A stretch of 64,000 nucleotides of DNA from an uncultured Pelagibacteraceae bacterium. Its GTDB lineage: Bacteria > Pseudomonadota > Alphaproteobacteria > Pelagibacterales > Pelagibacteraceae. The notes under the pieces were generated by a model. It searched no databases, was not told the DNA's origin, and was given only the letters and a program-made list of their open reading frames with translations. The stretch is taken from the NCBI GenBank assembly GCA_902599995.1, contig CACKHN010000002.1, forward strand, positions 62,001 to 126,000. The letters run 5' to 3'. The position numbers were made by a program, and so were the translations under genes. Shown here piece by piece: positions 30,128 through 40,345 of this stretch. How positions within the stretch are numbered: position 1 is the stretch's first letter; every line of letters starts with the position of its first letter.

Positions 30128-30996
30128 CTATCTCTATTTAAAATATATTCTAAAGTCTGTTTTATTTTTTTTGAATTAGAACCATATTTTTGCAATTTTT
30201 TATTAATATTTATAATTAAATTTTCAGAATATTTAACTGCATTATTATAACCAAGTAAACTGATAAGTGTTGCTTTACCTTTTTTTTGATCTTTTCCTGT
30301 TTTTTTACCCACAATTTTCGAATTTCCTTTGTGGTCAATTAGGTCATCAGAAATTTGAAATAGTAAGCCTATATCTGATCCAATATTTTCAAAAAACCTG
30401 AGCTCTAAATTTTTTTTATTTTTTATTATTGCTGGTGCCACACAACAAAAACTAAATAACATCCCTGTTTTTTTTATTTCCATTTCAATAACCTTATTTT
30501 TTGAAACTTTTTTTTTTTCATAATACAAATCTAAGTATTGTCCGCCAGCTATACCAAGATGACCTGAACATTCAGACAATTTTTTTATTAAAGAAACTTT
30601 TGTTTTTTCAGATAATTCTAAATTTTGGTTTGATAAAATTTCAAATGCCATCGTCAACAATGAATTCGCAGCTAGCACAGCTGTAGACTCGCCGTATTTT
30701 ATGTGTGTAGACGCTTTTCCTCGTCTAATTTTATCATTATCCATACAAGGTAAATCGTCATGAATAAGAGAGTAAGCGTGTATGCATTCTACTGCTGCAC
30801 CAATCTGTACTAAAGTTTTGTAACTAATTGAAAATAAATAACCAAAATCTACTAGTAATTTTGATCTAATTTTCTTTCCTCCAGGAAATAAACCATATTT
30901 CATCGCGTTGATAAGATGAGAACTATTTTGATTATTAATAAATTTTTTTAGAAAATAATTTGTGTCCTTTGCAATTTTATGAATTTCATTTTTCAT
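30124..30996 (-). CDS. ispA: Short-chain polyprenyl (farnesyl/geranylgeranyl) diphosphate synthase
   Basis: 290 residues. The first aspartate-rich motif is DDLPCMDND with two residues inserted (DDxxxxD), as in bacterial type FPP/GGPP synthases. The second is [20 protein letters not shown] near the N-terminus binds diphosphate. The product supplies polyprenyl precursors to IspB and undecaprenyl synthesis. It overlaps xseB by 4 bases upstream and dxs by 4 bases downstream. Confidence 0.94.
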   Translation of the reverse strand: MKNEIHKIAKDTNYFLKKFINNQNSSHLINAMKYGLFPGGKKIRSKLLVDFGYLFSISYKTLVQIGAAVECIHAYSLIHDDLPCMDNDKIRRGKASTHIKYGESTAVLAANSLLTMAFEILSNQNLELSEKTKVSLIKKLSECSGHLGIAGGQYLDLYYEKKKVSKNKVIEMEIKKTGMLFSFCCVAPAIIKNKKNLELRFFENIGSDIGLLFQISDDLIDHKGNSKIVGKKTGKDQKKGKATLISLLGYNNAVKYSENLIININKKLQKYGSNSKKIKQTLEYILNRDR

Positions 30997-31226
30997 TTTT
31001 TTACAATTTCCTTAATTTTATTATTTGTTTTTTCACTTATAAATTTAAGGTTTTTTTGAAATTTTTTTTCGATAAGATTATTTAACTTTAATAACTCTTG
31101 ATAACTATCAACTGAATTACTTAAATTATTTTCATTCTCCAATGACTCAATTATTCTATTTGCTTTTTCAGTAAGATCCTCCAAGGAGTTGTGCTGATAA
31201 TCAAGTGGTAAATTTTTTTCTTTCAT
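30993..31226 (-). CDS. xseB: Exodeoxyribonuclease VII small subunit
   Basis: 77 residues, fully helical, with the family pattern LEDLTEKANRIIESLENENN and SVDSYQELLKLNNLIEKKFQK. XseB binds XseA to form an exonuclease for single-stranded DNA. It stands before ispA-dxs, the usual proteobacterial order, and is divergent from the Sua5 gene with only 17 bases between starts, so the two promoters must overlap the coding starts. Confidence 0.9.
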   Translation of the reverse strand: MKEKNLPLDYQHNSLEDLTEKANRIIESLENENNLSNSVDSYQELLKLNNLIEKKFQKNLKFISEKTNNKIKEIVKK

Positions 31227-31243
31227 ATATTAATAATTATTAC

Positions 31244-32176
31244 ATGAAATCTAATCAATCAAATATCAAAAAAGCAAAAAAGTATTTAGACAGTAACGAA
31301 TGTATAGCAGTACCAACAGAAACGGTTTATGGATTAGCTGGGAATGCTTATTCTGACTCCACAGTAAAAAAAATATTTAAATTAAAGAAAAGACCTTCAA
31401 ACAACCCTCTAATTGTTCACTACTATAATCTTAAGGGTCTCAAAGAAGATTGTATAATTAATGAAGATTTTAAAAAACTGTATAATAAATTTTCACCTGG
31501 TCCAATTACATATGTTCTAAAATTAAAGAAAAATTCAAAAATATCAAAATTTGTGACTAATAATAAAAACACCGTTGCAATTAGATTTCCAAAACATCCT
31601 CTACTGCGAAGATTACTTAAAATTTTAAATTATCCCTTAGCTGCACCAAGTGCGAATATTTCCTCAAAACTGAGCTCTGTCCAGCCCTCGGATGTTAAAG
31701 AAGAATTTGGAAAAAAATTAAAATATATACTCAGAGGAGGGAGGTGTTCAATTGGAGTAGAGTCTACAATTATAAATCTTGCAAATAATTTATCAATATT
31801 AAGACTTGGAGGTTTAAATGTCTCAAAAATTAGAAAAATAATAAAGAAACAAATATTAATTAAGAATAAGTCTAAAAACAAAATTTCTCCAGGATTGTTT
31901 TCTCTTCATTATTCTCCTGGCATACCGTTAAGGATGAATGTAAAAAAACCAAATAAAGAAGAAGCGTTTGTATTAATAAAAAAAAGAAAAATAAATTCTA
32001 AAAATTATTTTTTTCTCAGTAAAAATAATAATCTAATCAAAGCTGCAAGAAATTTATATCCACTCATAAGGAAAATTAAAAATAAAGGATACAAAAAAAT
32101 TGCTGTTGAAAAAATTCCTAATATTGGGATAGGACAAACAATAAATGATCGATTAGAAAGGGCGTCAAAATATTAA
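31244..32176 (+). CDS. Sua5/YrdC-family L-threonylcarbamoyladenylate synthase
   Basis: 310 residues from ATG 31244; an upstream in-frame start at 31205 would overlap xseB and adds non-conserved residues. The YrdC domain (about 8-190) contains AVPTETVYGLAGNA, KKRPSNNPLIVHY, PLAAPSANISSK and GVESTIIN. A C-terminal Sua5 domain begins after SPGLFSLHYSPG. The enzyme makes threonylcarbamoyl-AMP for the t6A37 modification of ANN-decoding tRNAs. It abuts the ABC transporter genes downstream. Confidence 0.94.
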   Translation: MKSNQSNIKKAKKYLDSNECIAVPTETVYGLAGNAYSDSTVKKIFKLKKRPSNNPLIVHYYNLKGLKEDCIINEDFKKLYNKFSPGPITYVLKLKKNSKISKFVTNNKNTVAIRFPKHPLLRRLLKILNYPLAAPSANISSKLSSVQPSDVKEEFGKKLKYILRGGRCSIGVESTIINLANNLSILRLGGLNVSKIRKIIKKQILIKNKSKNKISPGLFSLHYSPGIPLRMNVKKPNKEEAFVLIKKRKINSKNYFFLSKNNNLIKAARNLYPLIRKIKNKGYKKIAVEKIPNIGIGQTINDRLERASKY

Positions 32177-32905
32177 ATGACAAACTCGATCGAGGTAATA
32201 AACCTCTCTAAAAAATATAAGTCAAAATATGCTGTTAGTAATATAAATTTTAAAATTGGTGAAAATGAAATTGTCGGCTTATTAGGTCCTAATGGATGTG
32301 GAAAGACAACCACCATTGGAATGCTATTAGGATTATTAAAACCATCTAACGGTGAGGTTTTAATTAATGGAGAAAATATAGAGTCAAACAAGATATCATT
32401 ATTACATAAAATGAATTTTATATCTCCTTATATTGAGCTTCCTAAAAAATTAAAAGTTAGACAAAATTTAATTGTTTATGGAAAATTATATAACGTTGAT
32501 GATTTAGAAAATCGAATTGATTATCTTTCAGATAAACTTAGGCTTTCTGAACTTTTAGATAAAATAACGGGTGAACTTTCTTCAGGACAAAAAAATAGGG
32601 TCAGTTTGGCAAAAGCTTTGATAAATGATCCTACAGTACTTTTACTTGATGAACCAACAGCTTCATTAGACCCTGAAACAGGAGATTTTGTAAGATCATT
32701 TTTAGAAAATTATAAAAAAGAAAAAAAAATATCAGTTTTACTTGCTTCGCACAATATGGATGAAGTTAAAAGATTATGTAGCTCTGTTTTAATGATGAAA
32801 GAAGGAATTATTGTAGATAGTGGAACACCTAATGATTTAATATTGAAACATGGAAGAAAAAATTTAGAAGAGGTTTTTTTGGAAATAGCGAGAAATAAAA
32901 GATGA
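32177..32905 (+). CDS. ABC transporter ATP-binding protein (ABC-2 exporter type)
   Basis: 242 residues. Walker A GPNGCGKTTT (about 36-45), signature LSSGQKNRVSLAKAL, Walker B VLLLDEPTASLDP and the switch histidine in LASHNMDEV are all intact. The sequence resembles the CcmA/NodI/DrrA group that drives ABC-2 permeases. It starts directly after the Sua5 stop codon and overlaps its permease gene by 4 bases. The substrate cannot be read from the sequence. Confidence 0.93.
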   Translation: MTNSIEVINLSKKYKSKYAVSNINFKIGENEIVGLLGPNGCGKTTTIGMLLGLLKPSNGEVLINGENIESNKISLLHKMNFISPYIELPKKLKVRQNLIVYGKLYNVDDLENRIDYLSDKLRLSELLDKITGELSSGQKNRVSLAKALINDPTVLLLDEPTASLDPETGDFVRSFLENYKKEKKISVLLASHNMDEVKRLCSSVLMMKEGIIVDSGTPNDLILKHGRKNLEEVFLEIARNKR

Positions 32906-33693
32906 ATTTTACAAGAATTTATGGTCTTTTTTTAAGACATTTTTACTTAATCACAAGATCATTTCCAAGAATACTTGACTTAATATATTGGCCCTCAATT
33001 CAAATAACTTTATGGGGATTTATTTCTAATTTTTTTGCAGAGTACAGTACTTACTATAATGGCGCTGTGGGTGTAATTCTATCTTGTGCAATTCTTTATG
33101 ATTTTTTATTCAGAACAAGTATTGGATTCAATATGTTATTTTTAGAGGAGATATGGAGCAGAAATTTTACTAACCTTTTCATTGCTCCCATGAAAATTAG
33201 TGAAATTATTATTTCTTTAATCTTTACTGCCTTAATAAGAGCCTTAATTGGGCTAGTTCCAGCAATATTACTCACCTCTCCACTATTTGGTATATCTTTG
33301 TTTGAACTAGGCTTACCTTTAGCATTTCTTTTTCTCAGTCTGTATATTTTTGGAATCACTTTAGGTTTATTAGTTTCAGCAGGACTGTTGAGATTTGGAC
33401 CCTCATTTGAAAATATTGCATGGTCTACAATGTTTTTATTGGCTCCATTTGGGTGTATTTATTACCCAATAGAAATATTACCTGAAATCTTCCAATCATT
33501 CGCATATGCACTACCATTAGTATACATTTTTGAAGAAACAAGAAACATAATGGTAAATCAAATTGTAAATTATGAAAATATTATTGATGCTTTATATTTA
33601 AATTTGACATATTTAATTTTAGCAATTTTAATATTTTATTACTCTTTTGAAAAAGCTCGTGAAAAAGGAACTTTAATTAATATTGGTGAGTAA
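32902..33693 (+). CDS. ABC-2 type transporter permease
   Basis: 263 residues with about six hydrophobic segments and the ABC-2 membrane pattern: RIYGLFLRHFYLITRSFPRI, DLIYWPSIQITLWGF, and a C-terminal loop APFGCIYYPIEILPEIFQSF. It forms an exporter with the preceding ATPase. Next to it lie glycosyltransferase genes, so export of a glycolipid or polysaccharide precursor is possible, but that is inference from neighbours only. Confidence 0.9.
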   Translation: MNFTRIYGLFLRHFYLITRSFPRILDLIYWPSIQITLWGFISNFFAEYSTYYNGAVGVILSCAILYDFLFRTSIGFNMLFLEEIWSRNFTNLFIAPMKISEIIISLIFTALIRALIGLVPAILLTSPLFGISLFELGLPLAFLFLSLYIFGITLGLLVSAGLLRFGPSFENIAWSTMFLLAPFGCIYYPIEILPEIFQSFAYALPLVYIFEETRNIMVNQIVNYENIIDALYLNLTYLILAILIFYYSFEKAREKGTLINIGE

Positions 33694-33706
33694 AAAATTA
33701 CATTTT

Positions 33707-34396
33707 CTATTTAAAGAGATTATAATAAATAACACACCTTATAGCACTGAAACCATCTTTCCAAGTAATCTTCTTTCCATCTTTGTATTTCCGGCCATAA
33801 TATTTCACACCAACCTCATAAATTCTAAGGTTTTTTTTTGCTATTTTGGCTGTAATTTCTGGTTCGAAACCAAATCTATTTTCATTTAATCTTATATTTT
33901 TAACAATATTAGATCGAAAAACTTTAAAACAATTTTCCATATCAGTAAGGTTGAGATTAGTAAAAATATTAGATAGTAAAGTTAAAAATTTATTTCCTAT
34001 TGTGTGCCAAAAAAAAAGTACTCTTTTTTCATCTGACCCTATAAATCTTGATCCATAAACAACATCAGCATCATTGTTTAGTATTGGATTTATTAATTTG
34101 TCATAATCGGAGGGGCTATATTCTAAATCTGCGTCTTGAATTAAAATTATATCTCCTTCAGCTGAATTAATACCTTGTCTTACTGAGTAACCTTTTCCAA
34201 AATTTTTTTCGTTTAATAAAATCTTATCAACTTGAAATTTAAGTTTGTTTTCAATTAATTCTCGACTTCCATCCGTTGAATAATCATCAATTAAAATTAT
34301 TTCTTTATCTATATGAGTCTGATTTTTAACTCTATTTAAGATTTCCTCTAAAGTTTTAACTTCATTAAAAACAGGTATTATTATGCTTAATTTCAT
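33707..34396 (-). CDS. Family 2 glycosyltransferase, DPM1-like
   Basis: 229 residues of the GT-A fold: IIPVFNEVKTLEEIL at the N-terminus, IDDYSTDGS with the nucleotide-sugar aspartates, and DADLEYSP as the DxD-like metal site. YGSRF, and a region ending with ITAKIAKKNLRIYEVGV, match polyprenyl-phosphate mannosyl/glucosyl transferases without the C-terminal membrane helices. The likely product is a lipid-linked sugar. It is divergent from the large membrane protein at 34529 and converges with the ABC permease (13-base gap). Confidence 0.9.
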   Translation of the reverse strand: MKLSIIIPVFNEVKTLEEILNRVKNQTHIDKEIILIDDYSTDGSRELIENKLKFQVDKILLNEKNFGKGYSVRQGINSAEGDIILIQDADLEYSPSDYDKLINPILNNDADVVYGSRFIGSDEKRVLFFWHTIGNKFLTLLSNIFTNLNLTDMENCFKVFRSNIVKNIRLNENRFGFEPEITAKIAKKNLRIYEVGVKYYGRKYKDGKKITWKDGFSAIRCVIYYNLFK

Positions 34397-34528
34397 GGGT
34401 ATTTATTAATTTTTAATATCTTATTATATTTACTATGATCAATAAAATATAGAGTTATTACATATAAATAAGTATTATTTGATTTACTTTTGATAATATT
34501 CTTTACTAAAAAATATTAATTTCAAAAT

Positions 34529-36193
34529 ATGCAAATAATTTTTTCTATCTTTACTTTTTTCATAGTATTCACTACTCTTTACTCTTACGGATCAGTTTTA
34601 TCTCAAAAAATTTTTAATAATTCAAATATAGATATTTTTTTTAAAATTCTTACAGGTTATGTTTTTATTGGATTTATCACTATAATTTCTCATTTTTTTT
34701 TTGAAATAAATAATATTTTTTCAATAGTGGTTATAATCATTGGCTTAATAATTTTTATTTTCAAACGTCTGTTTATCTCACAAAAAAAATATTTTTTACC
34801 TCTTATAGTTATTATTTTCTTGTGTTTTTTTTTATTTGCCTATTCAGATCACCCAATAGATACAAATATGTATCATCACCCGTATGTTTCATATTTAAAA
34901 TCAGAAAAAATAATTTTTGGTATTGCTAATATTCAATTTAGATTTGGACATATTTCTTTTTTACAATATGTCCAAGCAGCGTTTACTAGTGATTATCTTC
35001 ACAATATCTCTCTAGCAACTATAAATATAATATTCTATCTCTCATTTTTAATATTTGTTTCGATCAAAATATTTGAGGCAAAAACAATCAATTTCAATTT
35101 ATTGATTACTATTTTGTTTTCTTGTTTTTTGTTAATTAAATTTGCAAGATATAGAGAATACGGTAATGACTTAATACCACTATTAGTTTCAATATATTTT
35201 TTAATAAATATTATTAATTTTCAAAGTAAATTTTCATTATCACAAGATAATCTGATTAACTTATTTTTACCTTTTGTTGCATTCATGTTTATGCATAAAC
35301 TTTCATATATATTTGCTTTTTTAATTTTTTTACCTCTTTTTATGAATCTTAAAAAAAGAAGAGTTGATAAAAAAAACATATATTCATCGTTTATTTTTAT
35401 ATTTTTAATCATTCCTTGGCTAATAAAAAATTATATTACTACCAGTTGCCTGGCATATCCTATAGTATCTAGTTGTTTTTATAACTCATTATTTCAATTA
35501 AATGGATTAGCAGCTGCTGAAAGTGCCTCTTGGTTAACTGAAATATGGGCTAAAGGATTTATGGCCCATCCTGACTGGCAAAATATAAATCTGAAAAATT
35601 ATGCAAGTGGTTTCAATTGGGTGCCAACATGGATTGACAGTCATTTTTTAAAAATTTTAGAAATAATAGCACCTCTTTTACTAATTATTTTTATTTTTTC
35701 TATATATATATTTTTGAATAAGGGTAAATGTATAAAAAAAAAAATATTTCATTTTAATAAGACATATATTTATCTTTGGATTTCAATTTTTGTAGGGTTG
35801 ATAATATGGTTTTATAAAGCTCCAGTTTTTAGATTTGGAAGCTTTTATATTATATCTATAGTTATTCTTTCATACATTATATTATTAAATTTTTTTTTTG
35901 ATTTAAAAAAATCATTAAAAATCAGATTTTTTAAAATAATTTTTAGTATATGTCTTATATTTTTTTTATCAAAAAATATTTTACGAATGTATGATTCGAA
36001 TAATTCTTTATTTCCAAAAACATCCTTTTATGAAAATCTTGAACAATTTAAAATATCAAGTAATTATGAAATTTTATTTTTAAAACCAAAACAAAGTGGT
36101 TTATGTTATTATACAAACTTGATTTGCTCTCATGAAATTCCAAAAAGTATCAATATAAAGAAATTTAAAAATTATTATATATTTACAAATTAA
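34529..36193 (+). CDS. Large polytopic membrane protein, possible GT-C-type glycosyltransferase
   Basis: 554 residues with about 11-13 hydrophobic segments, very AT-rich even for this genome. After the third or fourth helix comes SDHPIDTNMYHHPYVSYLKS, then KIIFGIANIQFRFGHIS. An acidic motif in the first large outer loop followed by membrane helices is the layout of GT-C enzymes that use polyprenyl-phosphate sugars. No close family was recognised with certainty. The divergent neighbour is a DPM1-like transferase that could make such a donor. Function is therefore a hypothesis. Confidence 0.6.
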   Translation: MQIIFSIFTFFIVFTTLYSYGSVLSQKIFNNSNIDIFFKILTGYVFIGFITIISHFFFEINNIFSIVVIIIGLIIFIFKRLFISQKKYFLPLIVIIFLCFFLFAYSDHPIDTNMYHHPYVSYLKSEKIIFGIANIQFRFGHISFLQYVQAAFTSDYLHNISLATINIIFYLSFLIFVSIKIFEAKTINFNLLITILFSCFLLIKFARYREYGNDLIPLLVSIYFLINIINFQSKFSLSQDNLINLFLPFVAFMFMHKLSYIFAFLIFLPLFMNLKKRRVDKKNIYSSFIFIFLIIPWLIKNYITTSCLAYPIVSSCFYNSLFQLNGLAAAESASWLTEIWAKGFMAHPDWQNINLKNYASGFNWVPTWIDSHFLKILEIIAPLLLIIFIFSIYIFLNKGKCIKKKIFHFNKTYIYLWISIFVGLIIWFYKAPVFRFGSFYIISIVILSYIILLNFFFDLKKSLKIRFFKIIFSICLIFFLSKNILRMYDSNNSLFPKTSFYENLEQFKISSNYEILFLKPKQSGLCYYTNLICSHEIPKSINIKKFKNYYIFTN

Positions 36194-36227
36194 TTTTGTA
36201 ATTTAATAGATAAATTTCAGCTAATTT

Positions 36228-36304
36228 TGGCGCGCCTGCTAGGAGTCGAACCCAGAACCTCCTGATCCGAAGTCAGGCGCTCTATCCAGTTGAGCTACAA
36301 GCGC
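36228..36304 (-). tRNA. tRNA-Arg(TCG)
   Basis: Read on the minus strand: acceptor stem GCGCTTG/CAGGCGC (one G-U pair), D arm AGCTCAACTGGATAGAGC, anticodon arm CCTGA-CTTCGGA-TCAGG with anticodon TCG, and T arm with the TTCGACT loop. The discriminator is G and CCA is encoded (36228-36230). It reads CGA and CGG codons. Confidence 0.96.
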
Positions 36305-36327
36305 ATATAGTATTAATATTATATTTT

Positions 36328-37308
36328 ATGAAAAAAAACATTAATTTTATAGTTGATAAGAATGAAGATAATTTAAGAGTTGATATTTTAATATGCCAAA
36401 GAAATAAGTTAATTAGCAGAACTAGAATCAAAAATTTAATATTAAAAGACAAACTCAAATTGAATAATATAATTATAAATAATCCTTCTAAAAAGGTTAA
36501 TGCCGGCGATCAGATTGTTCTAAAAATACCAAAACCAAAAGTAGCATCATTAAAACCGTATAATTATGATTTAGAAATTATACATGAAGATAAAGACTTA
36601 ATGGTTATAAACAAGCCAGCTGGTATAATTATGCACCCTGGTGCAGGTAACTATGATCAAACAATTGTTAATGCCTTAATGCATTATGATAAAAATTCCT
36701 TGTCTAATATCGGTGACGAATTAAGACCAGGAATTGTTCATCGAATTGACAAAAATACCTCAGGATTAGTAGTAGTTGCAAAAAATAATCATACCCATGA
36801 AAATTTATCAAAACAATTTAGCGAACATACTATTTTAAGAGAATACCAGCTATTAATATGGGGGAAATTAAGACCATCAAAAGGACAAATAGTTACTTTC
36901 CTAACACGTAGTTCAAGAAATAGGCAATTAATGGAGGCTAGTCGCTCCAAGGGAAAGAAAGCAATTACCAATTATAAAACTCTTGAAATTTTTGAAAATA
37001 AAAAGATACCCACATTAAGTTTAGTAGAGTGCAAACTAGAGACAGGTCGTACCCATCAAATTAGGGTACATATGAATTATATGGGAAATAGTATAGTTGG
37101 TGATGATAAATATAAAAAAAAATATAAAAGACATAAAGATATAGATTTAAAAATTCAAAATTCTATATCTGATTTAACAAGACAATTTTTACATGCTAAA
37201 ACTCTTGGTTTTATACATCCAAAAAATAATAAAAAAATGTATTTTTCCTCAAAATTGCCACATGAGTTAAATATTATTTTAGAAATGCTTAGAAACACTA
37301 ATAAATAA
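36328..37308 (+). CDS. rluD: RluD-family large-subunit rRNA pseudouridine synthase
   Basis: 326 residues. An N-terminal S4-like RNA-binding domain (about 10-70) is followed by the RluA-family catalytic domain. The catalytic aspartate lies in HRIDKNTSGLVVVAK, with KPAGIIMHPGAGN before it and LETGRTHQIRVHM after it. The domain order fits RluD (pseudouridines of 23S helix 69), although RluC cannot be excluded without a tree. It is 23 bases after the divergent tRNA-Arg and precedes rpoH. Confidence 0.9.
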   Translation: MKKNINFIVDKNEDNLRVDILICQRNKLISRTRIKNLILKDKLKLNNIIINNPSKKVNAGDQIVLKIPKPKVASLKPYNYDLEIIHEDKDLMVINKPAGIIMHPGAGNYDQTIVNALMHYDKNSLSNIGDELRPGIVHRIDKNTSGLVVVAKNNHTHENLSKQFSEHTILREYQLLIWGKLRPSKGQIVTFLTRSSRNRQLMEASRSKGKKAITNYKTLEIFENKKIPTLSLVECKLETGRTHQIRVHMNYMGNSIVGDDKYKKKYKRHKDIDLKIQNSISDLTRQFLHAKTLGFIHPKNNKKMYFSSKLPHELNIILEMLRNTNK

Positions 37309-37349
37309 ATTGTTGAAAATTATTCTAAATTAACTAAATAAATCCTTCT

Positions 37350-38243
37350 ATGAATACAACTGTCAGCAATAATTTACCCTCTCTATCTAACGAAGGAGGT
37401 TTATCTGCATACTTGGATCAAATTAAAAAATTTCCAATGCTTGCTGCTGAGGAAGAATATATGCTAGCAAAGAATTGGAAATCTACAGGAAATATCAAGT
37501 CTGCTGAAAAATTAGTTACAAGTCATCTTAGATTGGTTGCTAAAATTGCAATGGGATATAAAGGATATGGTTTACCAGTTAATGAAATGATTTCTGAAGG
37601 CAATGTGGGATTAATGCAAGCTGTAAAGAAATTTGAACCTGAAAAAGGTTTTAGGTTAGCAACATATGCTATGTGGTGGATTAAAGCTTCAATTCAAGAG
37701 TATATATTAAGATCTTGGAGCCTAGTAAAAATTGGAACCACAACAGCTCAAAAGAAATTGTTCTTTAATCTGAAAAAAATCAAAAATCAAATTGCGCCTC
37801 AACAAGAAGGAGATTTGAGAGATGAACATGTTGATCATATTGCTAACAAGCTTGATGTAAGTAAAGAAGAAGTTGTTTCAATGAATAGAAGGTTGTCTGG
37901 CAAAGAGTTTTCTCTAAATGCTCAAGTTGGTGAAGATGGTGATGAGTGGCAAGATTGGTTAGTTGACAAAGAATTAGACCATGATCTGAAGTTTGCTCAC
38001 CGTGAGGAAATGGAGCAAAGAAAAGATTTATTAAAAGATTCTATTAAAGTTTTGAACGATAGAGAAAGAGAAATTTTACACTCAAGAAGACTGAATGATA
38101 ATCCAACAACATTAGAAGATTTAAGTCAGAAATATAAAATTAGCCGAGAAAGAGTAAGACAAATTGAAAATAAAGCTTTCGAAAAACTTCAAAAACATAT
38201 GCTTCTTTTAGCAAAATCTAAAAATTTATTGCCAGCTAATTAA
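37350..38243 (+). CDS. rpoH: RNA polymerase sigma-32 factor RpoH
   Basis: 297 residues. Region 2 shows [20 protein letters not shown] and the -10 recognition helix in [30 protein letters not shown] is the RpoH box specific to heat-shock sigma factors. Region 4 contains [14 protein letters not shown] and [18 protein letters not shown]. It directs transcription of chaperones and proteases. It is 41 bases after rluD and overlaps convergent purA by 4 bases. Confidence 0.96.
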   Translation: MNTTVSNNLPSLSNEGGLSAYLDQIKKFPMLAAEEEYMLAKNWKSTGNIKSAEKLVTSHLRLVAKIAMGYKGYGLPVNEMISEGNVGLMQAVKKFEPEKGFRLATYAMWWIKASIQEYILRSWSLVKIGTTTAQKKLFFNLKKIKNQIAPQQEGDLRDEHVDHIANKLDVSKEEVVSMNRRLSGKEFSLNAQVGEDGDEWQDWLVDKELDHDLKFAHREEMEQRKDLLKDSIKVLNDREREILHSRRLNDNPTTLEDLSQKYKISRERVRQIENKAFEKLQKHMLLLAKSKNLLPAN

Positions 38244-39532
38244 ATTTCAAAAGGATTTTCAACTAATATTGTATCTTCTCTTTCAGGACTAGTAGATATA
38301 CTTGAAATCTTTGCACCTATAAAATCCTCAATTGCAAAAATATATTTCTTTGCATTTTCTGGTAAAGCATCCATGTTTTTTATTCCACTTGTTGAAGATT
38401 TCCATCCTGGGAAAGTTTTGAAAATCGGTTTTATTTTTAATTGATCCTCAACGGCTGCTGGTAAATATTCAATTTTTTTTCCATTTAATTCATAATATAT
38501 ACACATTTTAATTTCATCCAATTCGTCTAATACATCTAGTTTAGTAAGTGCAATTCCATCGATCCCAGAAATTTTAATAGTTTGTCTTACCAGAACACCA
38601 TCAAACCAACCACATCTTCTTTTTCTGCTAGTAACAGTTCCAAATTCTTTTCCCCTTATACCTAGTAATTCTCCAATATCGTCTTTCAACTCAGTTGGAA
38701 AAGGTCCTTCTCCCACTCGAGTAGTGTAAGCCTTGGTTATTCCTAGTACATAATTTATTGAATTTGCTCCACAACCAGTTCCTGTTGCAGCGCTTGAGGC
38801 TACAGTATTAGATGAGGTGACATAGGGATAGGTTCCATGATCTACATCTAATAAAATTCCTTGAGCCCCTTCAAATAATATTTTCTTTTTTTGTTTTTTA
38901 AATTCATCAATTTTAAGCCATACAGGTTGAGAAAATTGTAGTATTTTTGGAGCAATTTTCAGTAACTTTTCTTTTAATTGTTCTTTTTCAAAAATTTTTT
39001 TTCCTAAACCTTTTCTAATGGCATTGTGATGTATCAAAACTGACTCTAACCTATGATCTAAATTTTGTTCAGATCTTAAATCCATTACTCTTATAGATCT
39101 CCTACCAACTTTATCTTCATAAGCTGGTCCAATTCCTCGTCTTGTAGTCCCAATTTTTCCTTTTCCAGCTGCATCTTCTCTTATTTCATCCATTTCTCTA
39201 TGAAATGGTAAAATTAAATTTGCTGTCTCTGAAATAATAAAATTATCAATATTAACCTCTACTCCTTTTAATTTTATTTCTTCTACTTCGTCTAATAGTG
39301 CCCAGGGATCAACAACTACTCCATTGCCAATAATTGAAATCTTATTTTTTCTTACTATTCCTGACGGTAGTAATCTTAATTTATAAGTTACACCGTCAAT
39401 AACAAGTGTATGTCCGGCATTGTGTCCTCCTTGGAATCTTATCACAACGTCAGCCTGTTCAGATAGCCAATCAACTATCTTACCCTTTCCTTCATCACCC
39501 CATTGCGATCCAACAACTACTACATTTTTCAT
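38240..39532 (-). CDS. purA: Adenylosuccinate synthetase PurA
   Basis: 430 residues, the standard length. It joins IMP and aspartate with GTP in AMP synthesis. Signature regions are [17 protein letters not shown] at the N-terminus, [24 protein letters not shown] and [22 protein letters not shown]. The start shares one base with the thiD stop codon (TAATG), so it is in the same unit as folP-glmM-thiD. Confidence 0.98.
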   Translation of the reverse strand: MKNVVVVGSQWGDEGKGKIVDWLSEQADVVIRFQGGHNAGHTLVIDGVTYKLRLLPSGIVRKNKISIIGNGVVVDPWALLDEVEEIKLKGVEVNIDNFIISETANLILPFHREMDEIREDAAGKGKIGTTRRGIGPAYEDKVGRRSIRVMDLRSEQNLDHRLESVLIHHNAIRKGLGKKIFEKEQLKEKLLKIAPKILQFSQPVWLKIDEFKKQKKKILFEGAQGILLDVDHGTYPYVTSSNTVASSAATGTGCGANSINYVLGITKAYTTRVGEGPFPTELKDDIGELLGIRGKEFGTVTSRKRRCGWFDGVLVRQTIKISGIDGIALTKLDVLDELDEIKMCIYYELNGKKIEYLPAAVEDQLKIKPIFKTFPGWKSSTSGIKNMDALPENAKKYIFAIEDFIGAKISSISTSPEREDTILVENPFEI

Positions 39533-40344
39533 TATTTAAATATTTTATTTATGCTCATAGAGTTAAGATGATTTATAGGACCATGACCCTTGCCATAATT
39601 AGGATTAGATTTAATGGCTAAATTTACATATTTAATTCCAAGCTCACAAGATTTCTTTACTGGTTTTCCACATGATAAAAATGTTGCTATAGCACTGGAT
39701 AAAGTACAACCAGTTCCATGGGTATTTTTTGTTTTAACTCTTTTACTATTAAAAATTTTGATATCTTTATTGTTTACATAAACATCATGAACAAATTCTC
39801 CTTTTAAATGACCACCTTTAATAAGAACATTTTTTGCGCCCATTTCAATTAACTTTTTTGCAACAACAATCATGTCCTGTTTTGTTTTTATTTTGGTATA
39901 AGTTAAAATTTCTGCCTCAGGAATATTTGGAGTTATCATCAAAACTTTCTTTATCAAGATAGATTTAATTAAATTTATCGCCTTATTATCAATTAAATTT
40001 GCTCCACCCTTTGCAACCATCACTGGATCTAAAACAATATTTCTAACTTTAATTTGATCTAATGACTTAATTACTGATTTGATTACCTTTACTGAATGCA
40101 ACATTCCAATCTTTACAGCATCTGGCCTAATATCATTTGAGGAAAATATAACTTGGTTATAAATTTCCTTCGGATTAATTGGAACAATTGATTTGATACC
40201 AGTAGTATTTTGAACTGTTACAGCTGTAATAGCGGTCATCGCATATGAACCTAATGCAGTAACAGTTTTTATATCTGCCTGTATGCCTGCACCACCAGAA
40301 GAATCAGATCCAGCTATTATTAGTACTTTTGATTTTGTCTTCAA
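39532..40344 (-). CDS. thiD: Hydroxymethylpyrimidine/phosphomethylpyrimidine kinase ThiD
   Basis: 270 residues of the ribokinase fold, phosphorylating HMP and HMP-P for thiamine synthesis. [20 protein letters not shown] is at the N-terminus, [13 protein letters not shown] is in the middle, and the catalytic loop [13 protein letters not shown] is near the C-terminus. The start codon is TTG at 40344, one base after the glmM stop; no ATG fits the conserved N-terminus. With thiE at 59.3 kb it fits scavenging of pyrimidine precursor. Confidence 0.95.
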   Translation of the reverse strand: MKTKSKVLIIAGSDSSGGAGIQADIKTVTALGSYAMTAITAVTVQNTTGIKSIVPINPKEIYNQVIFSSNDIRPDAVKIGMLHSVKVIKSVIKSLDQIKVRNIVLDPVMVAKGGANLIDNKAINLIKSILIKKVLMITPNIPEAEILTYTKIKTKQDMIVVAKKLIEMGAKNVLIKGGHLKGEFVHDVYVNNKDIKIFNSKRVKTKNTHGTGCTLSSAIATFLSCGKPVKKSCELGIKYVNLAIKSNPNYGKGHGPINHLNSMSINKIFK

Positions 40345-40345
40345 T

